Below are positions 1-5,719 of a DNA stretch of 6,171 nt, piece by piece. How positions within the stretch are numbered: the stretch's first letter is position 1; each line of letters begins with the position of its first letter. Source of the stretch: Holophagales bacterium (GTDB lineage: Bacteria; Acidobacteriota; Holophagae; Holophagales; Holophagaceae). The notes beneath the pieces were generated by a model that was not told where the DNA came from, ran no database searches, and saw only the letters and a list, made by a program, of their open reading frames with translations. The stretch lies in contig JAIRRD010000192.1 in assembly GCA_031256155.1 (NCBI GenBank), forward strand, positions 1-6,171, written 5' to 3'. A program made the position numbers and the translations under genes.

Positions 1-16
1 TTGAAGTCATAAGCAA

Positions 17-598
17 ATGTTTACACCGATTTTTCCTTCAAAAATTCAAGATACAGCGGAAATTTATCTGCGCCTGTTGGATAAGTGGAACAGCGTTCAC
101 TCTATAACTGCCTTGTCCGCAACTATGCGCTTTGAAGCTCTTTTGCTGGATTCAGCGGCGCTGATTCCACATTTGGAGCATCTCGCCGCAGGTTCTATAG
201 TTGCCGATTTCGGGTCAGGCATGGGAATACCGGCATTTGTTATAGCGGCTTACAGGCCAGATATCTGTGTTTTAGCTATTGACCGCAGTCATAAGAAAAT
301 GGCTTTTACAAGACAGACTGCCCTTGAAACTGGGCTGAACAATCTTCGCGCTGTATGCGGCTCCATAGAATCAATGCCTCCGTTAAACGCGCATTTTGGA
401 ACCGCAAAAGCTGTTGGTTCATTGGATTTACTTTTAAGTTGGTGGAAACGACACTCTGCGCGAGGAGCGCCATTTTTCGCGTTTAAGGGACCTGCATGGA
501 ACCATTCGGAAATTAATGGCGAATGGGATTATGAAACATATCCCTATACGCTCCCAAATTTAGGTGAGCGCGTTATTGTTAAACTGAAATTGTTCTAA
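17..598 (+). CDS. rsmG: RsmG-like 16S rRNA (guanine-N7) methyltransferase, short and divergent
   Basis: The 193-aa product looks like RsmG/GidB, the SAM-dependent enzyme that makes m7G527 in 16S rRNA (role from family knowledge). Visible: an N-terminal helix with WNSVHSITAL (about residues 24-33), matching the family WNxxxNLTA region; the SAM-binding loop VADFGSGMG (62-70); an acidic residue after strand 2 (D89 in AIDRS); KKMAFTRQTALETGLNN (93-109), equivalent to the family K-R-x-FL-x-E-LGL-x-N segment; then AKAVGSL and FAFKGP, matching the usual SRAVA and ALKG regions. An in-frame TGA at 2-4 and no other start codon make ATG 17 the start; no clear Shine-Dalgarno is seen. It is somewhat shorter than typical RsmG (about 205-240 aa) and has Lys where the motif usually has Arg (AKAV). 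Its stop overlaps the convergent LysM gene by 4 bp. It could also be a divergent paralogue of RsmG. Confidence 0.85.
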   Translation: MFTPIFPSKIQDTAEIYLRLLDKWNSVHSITALSATMRFEALLLDSAALIPHLEHLAAGSIVADFGSGMGIPAFVIAAYRPDICVLAIDRSHKKMAFTRQTALETGLNNLRAVCGSIESMPPLNAHFGTAKAVGSLDLLLSWWKRHSARGAPFFAFKGPAWNHSEINGEWDYETYPYTLPNLGERVIVKLKLF

Positions 599-1833
599 TT
601 TGTAACGATGTCGCCAAGGGTAATTTCTGATTTTGAGGAGAGAACCAAACATGTTGAAGAATTATTGTCAGTCCTCACAACAAGCATTTGTCCTAAATAT
701 TTGTTAGTCTGCGGGTCACTTTTATGAGCCTGGGAAAATAATTTCTCGCCCGACAAAGGCTTTTTGCGAACTGCCAAAAGGACATCGCCGGTTTTAAAGC
801 CGACTTTGCTACCCTTATCAATTAAAACAAGAGAACCGGAACCGAAGTATGAGACATTATTTCTGCCATAAATAATCTGTGCGGATGTATTTACAGGAAC
901 AGGTTCCGAGTGGTCTTTTCTCAAAGGGGCGTCTTTAGAGTGAATAAGCGCCGGTTCCACAAAAGCGGCAGCATAGTCGCCAATCTCAACGCCATCAAGC
1001 GTATCCTCAATGACCGCTTCTGCGTTTTTGGGATGAATAGCCAAAACTCTTAGGACAGCGGCATGTTGCACTACATCGCCAATCGGCTTCAGACCAAATT
1101 TGTCATCTGGATGTCTGAGCTTGGTCTTTACAACTTTTAAAACCATCATACGGTCGCCCGCCTGAAGTCCTTTGTTATGACCGCCGTCCAGGTAAATGAC
1201 ATCGCCCCTTGTTAAAAGGTTTCGTATTTCTTTCTGACACCCGGTTATCTTTATAGCTCCCAATTCTTTAAAATGAGCTTTTGCGCCTTTTGGAACCAAA
1301 TAAGGAAGATGCAAATAATCCTGGAATGCGTACGTATATCCAATCAATCTTGAAGGCACGGAATTTCTGACTAAATGTAAGTCCGGCGGCAGGTCAGCTA
1401 CAAATTTGTCCGGATGAGGTACAAGGCCACCCTGACCAAATACTGTTCTATCGGCGGGTATTAAAAGGGGATCGCCGGGATATATCCAATGTGGGTCTTT
1501 AACCCATTTATTCATCTCCCAAATTTGCGGCCAAGCGTAAGAATTGCCAAGATATTTTTGCCCCATGCCCCATAATGTATCCCCCTTTACAACAATGTGC
1601 AGTTCTTGACCCATTTCTATTATAACTTCTTTTGGATAATCCCACTTGGACGCGTGGGGAGCAATCTTGATTGTCTCTGAGCTATTAAAATCCTGGCTTG
1701 TAATAATATGTTGGCCGCTAAAACCAGTAGCCAGAACTGGCAGTGTGACTAAGGTTTTTTTTATATGAAATGTTTGGCTAACAGCAAGTAAAGCCGACCT
1801 GCAAGTATTTAGCGCCCATCTTATTTGAGCCAT
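595..1833 (-). CDS. LysM-domain envelope protein with duplicated C-terminal module
   Basis: This 412-aa protein probably binds peptidoglycan; its exact role is unknown. I chose ATG 1833 because GGGGGT lies just upstream; an in-frame TTG at 1845 has no ribosome-binding site. The N-terminus has a basic stretch and a modest hydrophobic run (about residues 24-38, with TLVTLPVLATGF), possibly a signal or anchor, not clear-cut. A LysM domain follows at about 78-126 (VVKGDTLWGMGQKYLG, then WPQIWEMN and the typical PHWIYPGDPLLIP end). The C-terminal half holds two related modules. Module 1 spans about 211-290 (DVIYLDGG, GLQAGDRMMV, AVLRVLAIH, DGVEIGDY). Module 2 spans about 334-412 (SLVLIDKG, GFKTGDVLLA, GQMLVVRT, SEITLGDIV). 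It is the last gene of the Smr-PfkB-LysM operon, 29 bp after the kinase. No terminator is evident; its stop lies inside the end of rsmG. Confidence 0.85.
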   Translation of the reverse strand: MAQIRWALNTCRSALLAVSQTFHIKKTLVTLPVLATGFSGQHIITSQDFNSSETIKIAPHASKWDYPKEVIIEMGQELHIVVKGDTLWGMGQKYLGNSYAWPQIWEMNKWVKDPHWIYPGDPLLIPADRTVFGQGGLVPHPDKFVADLPPDLHLVRNSVPSRLIGYTYAFQDYLHLPYLVPKGAKAHFKELGAIKITGCQKEIRNLLTRGDVIYLDGGHNKGLQAGDRMMVLKVVKTKLRHPDDKFGLKPIGDVVQHAAVLRVLAIHPKNAEAVIEDTLDGVEIGDYAAAFVEPALIHSKDAPLRKDHSEPVPVNTSAQIIYGRNNVSYFGSGSLVLIDKGSKVGFKTGDVLLAVRKKPLSGEKLFSQAHKSDPQTNKYLGQMLVVRTDNNSSTCLVLSSKSEITLGDIVTN

Positions 1834-1862
1834 GATTACCCCCAAAGGATACTCACGAATAA

Positions 1863-2774
1863 TTATAGTTCAGGCATCCGCAGTATTTCTAGGAAGTGTT
1901 TCAGCCTTCCCTGAAAATCGGACATTGAGACCGAAGCTATTTTTTCAATGCCAAAATTTTCAATAGTAAAACTTGCCGCAATCGTGCCAACAAACATGGC
2001 ATACTTCAGCGATGTTTCTTCCAGATTGCCCTGCGAGGCCAGATAACCAAGGAAACCACCGGCAAATGTATCGCCCGCGCCGGTCGGGTCAATGATATTT
2101 TCTATTGGCATCGCCGGAACCGGAAAACAAATATCAGGAGTAACAAGCATCGCTCCGTACTCACCCCTTTTAATCACAACAGTCTTTGGCCCCATAGAGT
2201 TAATTATCTTTGCAGCTTTCATCACATTGCTTTCTTTTGAGAGACTCTTGGCCTCCGCTTCGTTTATCAGCAATATATCAATCTTTTTTATTACTTTCTC
2301 CAACGCATCCCTTGACCCGTCAATCCAGAAATTCATTGTGTCAAGGGCAATCCACTTGGGACGGGCTGACATTTGATTTATTACTTCAAGCTGCAAACAG
2401 GGGTCAATATTTCCCAAAAATAAATAGGGCGTATTTTTGTAATTGTCTGGCAGGTTTGGTACAAAATTGGCAAAAACATTCAAATCTGTCTGAATAGTGT
2501 GAGCTTCGTTCATGTTCAACCCATAGCGTCCCTTCCAATGAAAGCAACTGCCCGGCTGACGAATAACTCCGTCCAGGTTTATGGAGTGTTCACGATAAAC
2601 AGCCTCTTCCGCACTGCCAAAATCATCGCCTACAACCGCCACAAGCCGGATAGAGTAAAAATTACTGGCGCTGATACTAAAATATGTAGCAGAGCCTCCA
2701 AGCAGATGGCTCCTGATGCCCATGGGGGTCTCCAAATCATCAAAGGCAATACTGCCCACAGCCAACAGCGTCAT
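1863..2774 (-). CDS. PfkB-family (ribokinase-like) carbohydrate or nucleoside kinase
   Basis: The 303-aa cytoplasmic kinase should transfer phosphate from ATP to a sugar or nucleoside; the substrate cannot be read from the sequence. Motifs seen: an N-terminal LLAVGSIAFDDLETP strand; GGSA (26-29), the PfkB signature-1 substrate-site glycines; VVGDDFG (47-53); NEAEA (171-175), the conserved N-x-x-E region that helps bind Mg-ATP; VVIKRGEYGA (199-208); and the signature-2 motif DPTGAGDTFAGG (229-240), whose GAGD aspartate (D234) is the expected catalytic base. Length is normal for the family. The ATG overlaps the Smr gene stop as ATGA, and a strong GGAGGA lies 3 nt before the start (2783-2778), inside the end of the upstream gene, so translational coupling is likely. 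The family type is very common as a single-copy housekeeping sugar kinase in diverse bacteria. Confidence 0.92.
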   Translation of the reverse strand: MTLLAVGSIAFDDLETPMGIRSHLLGGSATYFSISASNFYSIRLVAVVGDDFGSAEEAVYREHSINLDGVIRQPGSCFHWKGRYGLNMNEAHTIQTDLNVFANFVPNLPDNYKNTPYLFLGNIDPCLQLEVINQMSARPKWIALDTMNFWIDGSRDALEKVIKKIDILLINEAEAKSLSKESNVMKAAKIINSMGPKTVVIKRGEYGAMLVTPDICFPVPAMPIENIIDPTGAGDTFAGGFLGYLASQGNLEETSLKYAMFVGTIAASFTIENFGIEKIASVSMSDFQGRLKHFLEILRMPEL

Positions 2775-3499
2775 ATATCCTCCATTTTATTGTTATGGTT
2801 TCCATAGTACAAAATCCAGGCTTGAGTTCCGCCCATTGGAACAGGGGCTTGCGCGTACCTGGACAATGGGTGAGATTGGGGCGAATTTATATAATCAATC
2901 AGAGCTTGGTTTAGCGGTTCTGAGTTGCCTAAAATAACATGAAGTGAACGCCAGCCGAGAAAAACACCATCGAATACACGCTCTTTTAATCGTTCTCTGG
3001 CATCTTCAACAGTATGATTTCTGAGATCCAATACCCCATCAACTTCAATGACCATGCCAGCCGCCAACTGAATTTTTTCCGGGGGCCTCTTTATCAACTC
3101 AATACCACCCTCGCGTTCAGGTACCCCTTTTGAAAGGGTTTCACGTGAAACAGTATTGAATATTTCACCTTTTTCTGGAACTACTGCGGGTCGCTCTAAC
3201 GAGGTTTTTGAAGACTCAGTCGAAATCGGTATATTAGAATTTTTTGGTTTAATGCCTTTTAGTTGAGACATCGCTTCTTTAAATTCGCTGGGGGTCTCAG
3301 AAATTTCATGCACTCTTGGCGCTATGGTCACGGCACCCCCAATGGCTGACAAAAACAAAGCATCCTCTTCATCTAAAGATTTAGGCACCGCAGGCGGCGG
3401 ACTTGCTTTAATCGGTTTAGCAGGCGCACGATCCGTGCTGTTCCCTTCCTGTGTCTTTAGTTCCTGTTTCAATTTTGCCAAATCCTTATTCCAAACCAT
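2771..3499 (-). CDS. Smr-domain protein with degenerate active-site motifs; gene carries a parS site
   Basis: First gene of the minus-strand operon, 242 aa from ATG 3499. AAGGTG lies 8 nt upstream (3513-3508); an in-frame TTG at 3505 would be only 2 nt from it and is less likely. Regions: a charged N-terminus; a DEEDALFLSAIGG motif (about 43-55) like the D-E-x-x-LF-x-x-A-x-G segment of the SmrA/YdaL family; a long Pro/Ser/Lys/Glu-rich linker (about 60-145); and a C-terminal Smr domain (about 153-234) with VLDLRNHTVEDARERL, a central LHVILGNS and the closing AP-x-x-x-GGTQAWILYY. Smr domains are linked to DNA or RNA nicking. Here the usual LDLHG reads LDLRNH and the HGKG-type motif reads LGNS, so nuclease activity is doubtful. 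The linker codons for VSRET contain the parS core. Function in this organism is unknown. Confidence 0.82.
   Translation of the reverse strand: MVWNKDLAKLKQELKTQEGNSTDRAPAKPIKASPPPAVPKSLDEEDALFLSAIGGAVTIAPRVHEISETPSEFKEAMSQLKGIKPKNSNIPISTESSKTSLERPAVVPEKGEIFNTVSRETLSKGVPEREGGIELIKRPPEKIQLAAGMVIEVDGVLDLRNHTVEDARERLKERVFDGVFLGWRSLHVILGNSEPLNQALIDYINSPQSHPLSRYAQAPVPMGGTQAWILYYGNHNNKMEDI
3125..3138. repeat. Inverted repeat abutting parS
   Basis: CCCTTT-TG-AAAGGG is a perfect 6-bp inverted repeat with a 2-base centre. Its last base is the first base of the 14-bp parS core, so two dyads lie end to end over 27 bp. It is in the linker-coding part of the Smr gene. Whether it has a function is unknown; chance is possible. 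Confidence 0.4.
3137..3152. other. parS: Chromosomal parS (ParB/Spo0J binding) site
   Basis: The 16 bases read GGTTTCACGTGAAACA, matching the widely conserved bacterial parS consensus TGTTTCACGTGAAACA at 15 of 16 positions. The inner 14 bases (3138-3151) form a perfect palindrome. ParB proteins bind this element, spread along DNA and load condensin near the replication origin (established knowledge). The site lies inside the Smr gene and encodes VSRET in its linker. I found no second CACGTG-centred copy in the window. Confidence 0.85.
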
Positions 3500-3651
3500 G
3501 TCCAATTCACCTTAGAGGTACTTGCAAAAAACATTTTGATCTGCGCCTTCCATTTCGTTGTCCACTACTAAAGTCGCATACATTTTTATTCTGACACAGT
3601 CCATCAACTCCGTTGAACTTACAAAACGAAGTTTTGCAAACAGATACTTAA
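3500..3651 (-). promoter_or_regulatory. Structured 5' leader of the Smr-PfkB-LysM operon, with a possible 30-aa leader ORF
   Basis: If transcription starts from the TGCTACAAT element just upstream, the operon has a leader of about 150 nt. It contains two small hairpins: CAAAAC-TTC-GTTTTG (3636-3622) and TCAAC-GGA-GTTGA (3616-3604). The second presents GGA in its loop, and this GGAG lies 3 nt before an ATG at 3604. That ATG opens a 30-codon frame (MDCVRIK... to ...VFCKYL) whose TAA (3514-3512) overlaps the AAGGTG ribosome-binding site of the Smr gene. This arrangement would suit a leader peptide or a GGA-loop binding regulator, but the hairpins are short and AT-rich and the peptide is unrecognised. 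Confidence 0.3.
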
Positions 3652-3660
3652 ATTGTAGCA
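3652..3660 (-). promoter_or_regulatory. Candidate extended -10 promoter for the Smr operon
   Basis: On the minus strand the sequence reads TGCTACAAT, an extended -10 (TGn plus TACAAT, 5 of 6 to TATAAT). No good -35 is found at 16-18 bp; the nearest TTGGCA is 21 bp away. This is the best minus-strand promoter I can see between the operon and the divergent gene. Confidence 0.35.
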
Positions 3661-3703
3661 TTCTTTGCTTAAAATGCCTGCCAAACGGTGGATAGCAACG
3701 GCA

Positions 3704-3730
3704 TCGCAAGCGTTTCCAGCAGCTCGCAAG
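3704..3730. repeat. TCGCAAG direct repeat, 20-bp spacing, over the distal promoter
   Basis: TCGCAAG occurs at 3704-3710 and 3724-3730, one copy on each side of the candidate -35 hexamer. A close relative (TCGCAAA, within GCATCGCAA) recurs at 3804-3810. GCATCGCAA itself is at 3701-3709 and 3801-3809, exactly 100 bp apart. The spacings are near multiples of a helical turn, as expected of regulator half-sites, but the words are short. Confidence 0.25.
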
Positions 3731-3741
3731 TTTGGTATAAT
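3713..3741 (+). promoter_or_regulatory. Candidate sigma-70-type promoter, distal, for the beta-barrel gene
   Basis: TTTCCA (3713-3718, 4 of 6 to TTGACA) is followed after exactly 17 bp by a perfect TATAAT (3736-3741). It points toward the beta-barrel gene and would give a 5' leader of about 125 nt. It lies back-to-back with the minus-strand candidate at 3652-3660, forming a divergent promoter region. Confidence 0.45.
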
Positions 3742-3792
3742 AAATTTCAGTGTTGCATATTTGCCACTCAATGGGGCGGAATGCACCACATA

Positions 3793-3823
3793 TTTACACC
3801 GCATCGCAAAAAATGGCTATATT
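3793..3823 (+). promoter_or_regulatory. Candidate proximal promoter for the beta-barrel gene
   Basis: TTTACA (3793-3798, 5 of 6 to TTGACA) and TATATT (3818-3823, 5 of 6 to TATAAT) are separated by 19 bp. A start near 3830 would leave a leader of about 44 nt before ATG 3874 and would place the TTGGCAT repeats at the transcription start. It competes with the TATAAT promoter further upstream; sequence alone cannot choose between them. Confidence 0.35.
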
Positions 3824-3828
3824 TGTAC

Positions 3829-3846
3829 TTGGCATGTTATTGGCAT
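3829..3846. repeat. TTGGCAT direct repeat with 11-bp period
   Basis: TTGGCAT is repeated at 3829-3835 and 3840-3846, about one helical turn apart, ending 15 bp before the AAGGAG of the beta-barrel gene. It could be an operator overlapping the transcription start of the proximal promoter candidate. No regulator can be named. Confidence 0.3.
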
Positions 3847-3873
3847 ATCTTTATCACCTAAAGGAGTCCACAC

Positions 3874-4503
3874 ATGAGACAAATTCCTTTCATTGCCCTC
3901 GCGTTTGCATCTCTGACTTCACTGCAAGCCCAGACCCATAATCATGTGGGTCTCGTTTTCAATATCTTGGTTCCTATGGGAGAATTTCGCGAAAAAACCT
4001 ACCTTCCATCTCTTGATTTACCGGTGTCTCAGGTAGAGGGATATGACGTTGGTCTTGGCGGACAATTAACGATGAGTTTTCCTTTGCAAAAAAATGTTGC
4101 TTTCCGTGTTGGGATTGGCGGAACATCAACAAATGGTACGAACACTGCTTCTGGATATGACACAATTAATTTGCGTCACACAATGTTTTCACTCAGCGGC
4201 GAATGGCAGTTCTTTCTGCGAGATGCATATGAACACAGAGGAACCTTTTTAGCTGTTGGTATTTCCGGCGATTTCGAGCGATTTTCGCGTACCTTTGAGG
4301 ACTGGTGGGGCTATGAATTAGATGTAACCAGAAAGAACAGACTGGGCGGGATAATCAGTATCGGACACTCTTTTTATAGCCGTCCTGTCTTTAACTTCAC
4401 ATTCGAACTGTCCTATCATGCCACGCTTACAAATAAGGACTTAAGCCGCAGAGAGCCGCCTGCGTCAGACCTCTTGAAAATTAATTTTGGATTTGTTTTT
4501 TGA
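3874..4503 (+). CDS. Secreted small beta-barrel protein, probably outer membrane
   Basis: The 209-aa protein starts at ATG 3874, with AAGGAG at 3861-3866 and a 7-nt spacer. It has a clear signal peptide: R2, a hydrophobic core IPFIALAFASL, and probable cleavage after LQA (residue 19). The mature part is built of short strands alternating polar and hydrophobic residues, separated by Gly/Asn turns (for example VGLVFNILVPMG, YDVGLGGQLTMSF, AFRVGIGGTS, GTFLAVGISGDF, RLGGIISIGHSF, FNFTFELSYHATL, LLKINFGFVF). It ends in phenylalanine, as outer-membrane barrels recognised by the BAM machinery usually do. Size suits an eight-stranded OmpA/OmpW-like barrel. No peptidoglycan-binding domain or lipobox is present. 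It is monocistronic and convergent with the PLP-enzyme gene 37 bp downstream. No function can be assigned. Confidence 0.75.
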   Translation: MRQIPFIALAFASLTSLQAQTHNHVGLVFNILVPMGEFREKTYLPSLDLPVSQVEGYDVGLGGQLTMSFPLQKNVAFRVGIGGTSTNGTNTASGYDTINLRHTMFSLSGEWQFFLRDAYEHRGTFLAVGISGDFERFSRTFEDWWGYELDVTRKNRLGGIISIGHSFYSRPVFNFTFELSYHATLTNKDLSRREPPASDLLKINFGFVF

Positions 4504-4540
4504 TTTCATAAACTATATTCATCTTGAATGCTATTTGGCG

Positions 4541-5701
4541 TCAACACAGTTCGCCCAATTTAGTTACTAGTTTATCTACTTCGTACTCTTGCGTATAGGC
4601 CGCTGTGCTGATTCGCAATCCGTAGGGTTCTCCAACGTCCCGGACACGAATTTTGCAGTTGTCCCATAAGTGGCGAACAACTTTGGGTGAAGGGATATCC
4701 GCAAACTCAATAGTCGTTATACCCGCACACAGTTCTGGATGCGTGGAGGTGTTAAACCGCAGCTTTACGCGCAATTCAGGCATCTCCTGAATACCGCGCC
4801 GCAAGATGTCCCCCAGTGTTTTTACGCGAAGACACCAATTTTGAGGGCCGGTTTCTTCAAAAATATCCAGAGCGGCATCCAGCGCATGCAGCAGACTTGG
4901 ATTACCTGTGCCGCGCTGTTGCAAACGAAAACCGGTATCCGGGTCTTTCCATGCCTCACTCGACTGTGTGTGCCAAATTCTGTTGACAAGCTCTTTTTGA
5001 ACATACAAAAAACCATTGCCGGCGGGGGCAAAAAGCCATTTATGTAAACTCGCGCTATAAGCGTCTGCCCCGATGTCGCTGATGTTGAGCATGACGTGTC
5101 CGGGAACCTGAGCGCCGTCAATAAGGGAAATTACTCCTTTTGCGCGCGCCAGAGCGCAAAGTTCTTTCACCGGAAACACAGTTCCAAGTCCAGAAGTTAT
5201 GTGCGGAACTGCCAGCAATTTTGTGCGCTCTGTAAAAGCAGATTCAATGCGGTTAAGTATTTCTGCCGGATCGTTTAAGGGAATCGGTAAATGCACTTGC
5301 CTGACCACAATGCCATTGCGCTCTGTCAGCACTTCCCACGGACATCTTGCCCCTGGATGCTCTTGATTTGTTTGAATGATTTCATCACCCTGCTGCCAGT
5401 CCAGGCCGTGGGCAATGAAATTGATTCCCATAGTGGCGTTTTGCGTCAGTGATATTTCTGATGGATTCGCGCCAAACAGTCTGCCCAGGCGGTTTCGCAG
5501 GTTTTTCTCAGGCGTGTATCCGGTTATCCATTCTCTGTCATCATTGAGATATTCCCAGTTAGCTATGGTAGCCGCCAATTTGCGCTGACTCTGACAGAGC
5601 TTATCTATTACCGAGTTCGCGGCGCACCCCAGTGTGCCTGTATTCAAAAATATCTCATCTTCAGGCAGGGGAAATCGTTTTCTAAAGGCGTGCCAGTCCA
5701 T
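4541..5701 (-). CDS. Class V PLP-dependent enzyme, isopenicillin-N epimerase-like
   Basis: This 386-aa fold-type I PLP enzyme of the aminotransferase class V / CefD group is full length. Motifs: FLNTGTLG (18-25); TQNATMGIN (86-94), which binds the PLP phosphate; EHPGA (114-118), with the His that stacks on the PLP ring; DGAQVPGH (195-202), with the Asp that pairs the pyridine nitrogen; the Schiff-base lysine K221 in SLHKWLFAPAGNGFLYV; RGTGN (263-267); and LRISTAAYTQEYEVDKL near the C-terminus. The catalytic-Cys loop of SufS-type cysteine desulfurases is absent (this stretch reads VRDVGEPYGLRIS), so desulfurase activity is unlikely. The HKWL-x-AP-x-G-x-GFLYV form is typical of isopenicillin-N epimerase homologues, many of which act outside antibiotic synthesis. 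Substrate unknown. The ATG follows GGAG by 5 nt (5710-5707), and the gene lies 18 bp behind its upstream neighbour, so they are probably co-transcribed. Confidence 0.88.
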   Translation of the reverse strand: MDWHAFRKRFPLPEDEIFLNTGTLGCAANSVIDKLCQSQRKLAATIANWEYLNDDREWITGYTPEKNLRNRLGRLFGANPSEISLTQNATMGINFIAHGLDWQQGDEIIQTNQEHPGARCPWEVLTERNGIVVRQVHLPIPLNDPAEILNRIESAFTERTKLLAVPHITSGLGTVFPVKELCALARAKGVISLIDGAQVPGHVMLNISDIGADAYSASLHKWLFAPAGNGFLYVQKELVNRIWHTQSSEAWKDPDTGFRLQQRGTGNPSLLHALDAALDIFEETGPQNWCLRVKTLGDILRRGIQEMPELRVKLRFNTSTHPELCAGITTIEFADIPSPKVVRHLWDNCKIRVRDVGEPYGLRISTAAYTQEYEVDKLVTKLGELC

Positions 5702-5719
5702 AGATTCTCCAAAAATGCT

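Noticed and set aside
2092..2937. Several plus-strand open frames antisense to the kinase and Smr genes
   Set aside because: They have no ribosome-binding sites or recognisable domains and lie opposite two well-supported genes; they are shadow frames.
3665..3689. Sigma-54-like TGGCAG...TAAGC on the minus strand upstream of the Smr operon
   Set aside because: It lacks the invariant GC of the -12 element at the right spacing.
3829..3857. TTGGCA-17-TATCAC as a promoter for the beta-barrel gene
   Set aside because: Good spacing, but transcription would start around 3864, inside the AAGGAG site that the ATG at 3874 clearly uses.
3813..3941. 42-codon plus-strand frame starting MAIFVLGMLLAYLYHL, a possible small membrane peptide overlapping the beta-barrel start
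   Set aside because: There is no ribosome-binding site (the upstream bases are A-rich), it overlaps promoter elements and the AAGGAG of the downstream gene, and its later part is the out-of-frame signal-peptide region.
4477..4501. AAAATTAATTTT palindrome followed by a T-rich run as a terminator of the beta-barrel gene
   Set aside because: The dyad is AT-only, lies inside the coding sequence and would form a very weak hairpin; the 37 bp before the convergent gene also show no convincing stem.
5521..5535. TTATCCATT as a DnaA box that would mark oriC in the window
   Set aside because: It is a single imperfect match inside a coding sequence with no cluster or AT-rich unwinding region nearby.
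4541..5701. Cysteine desulfurase (SufS/NifS) as the function of the PLP enzyme
   Set aside because: The conserved catalytic-cysteine loop is missing; the stretch reads VRDVGEPYGLRIS.
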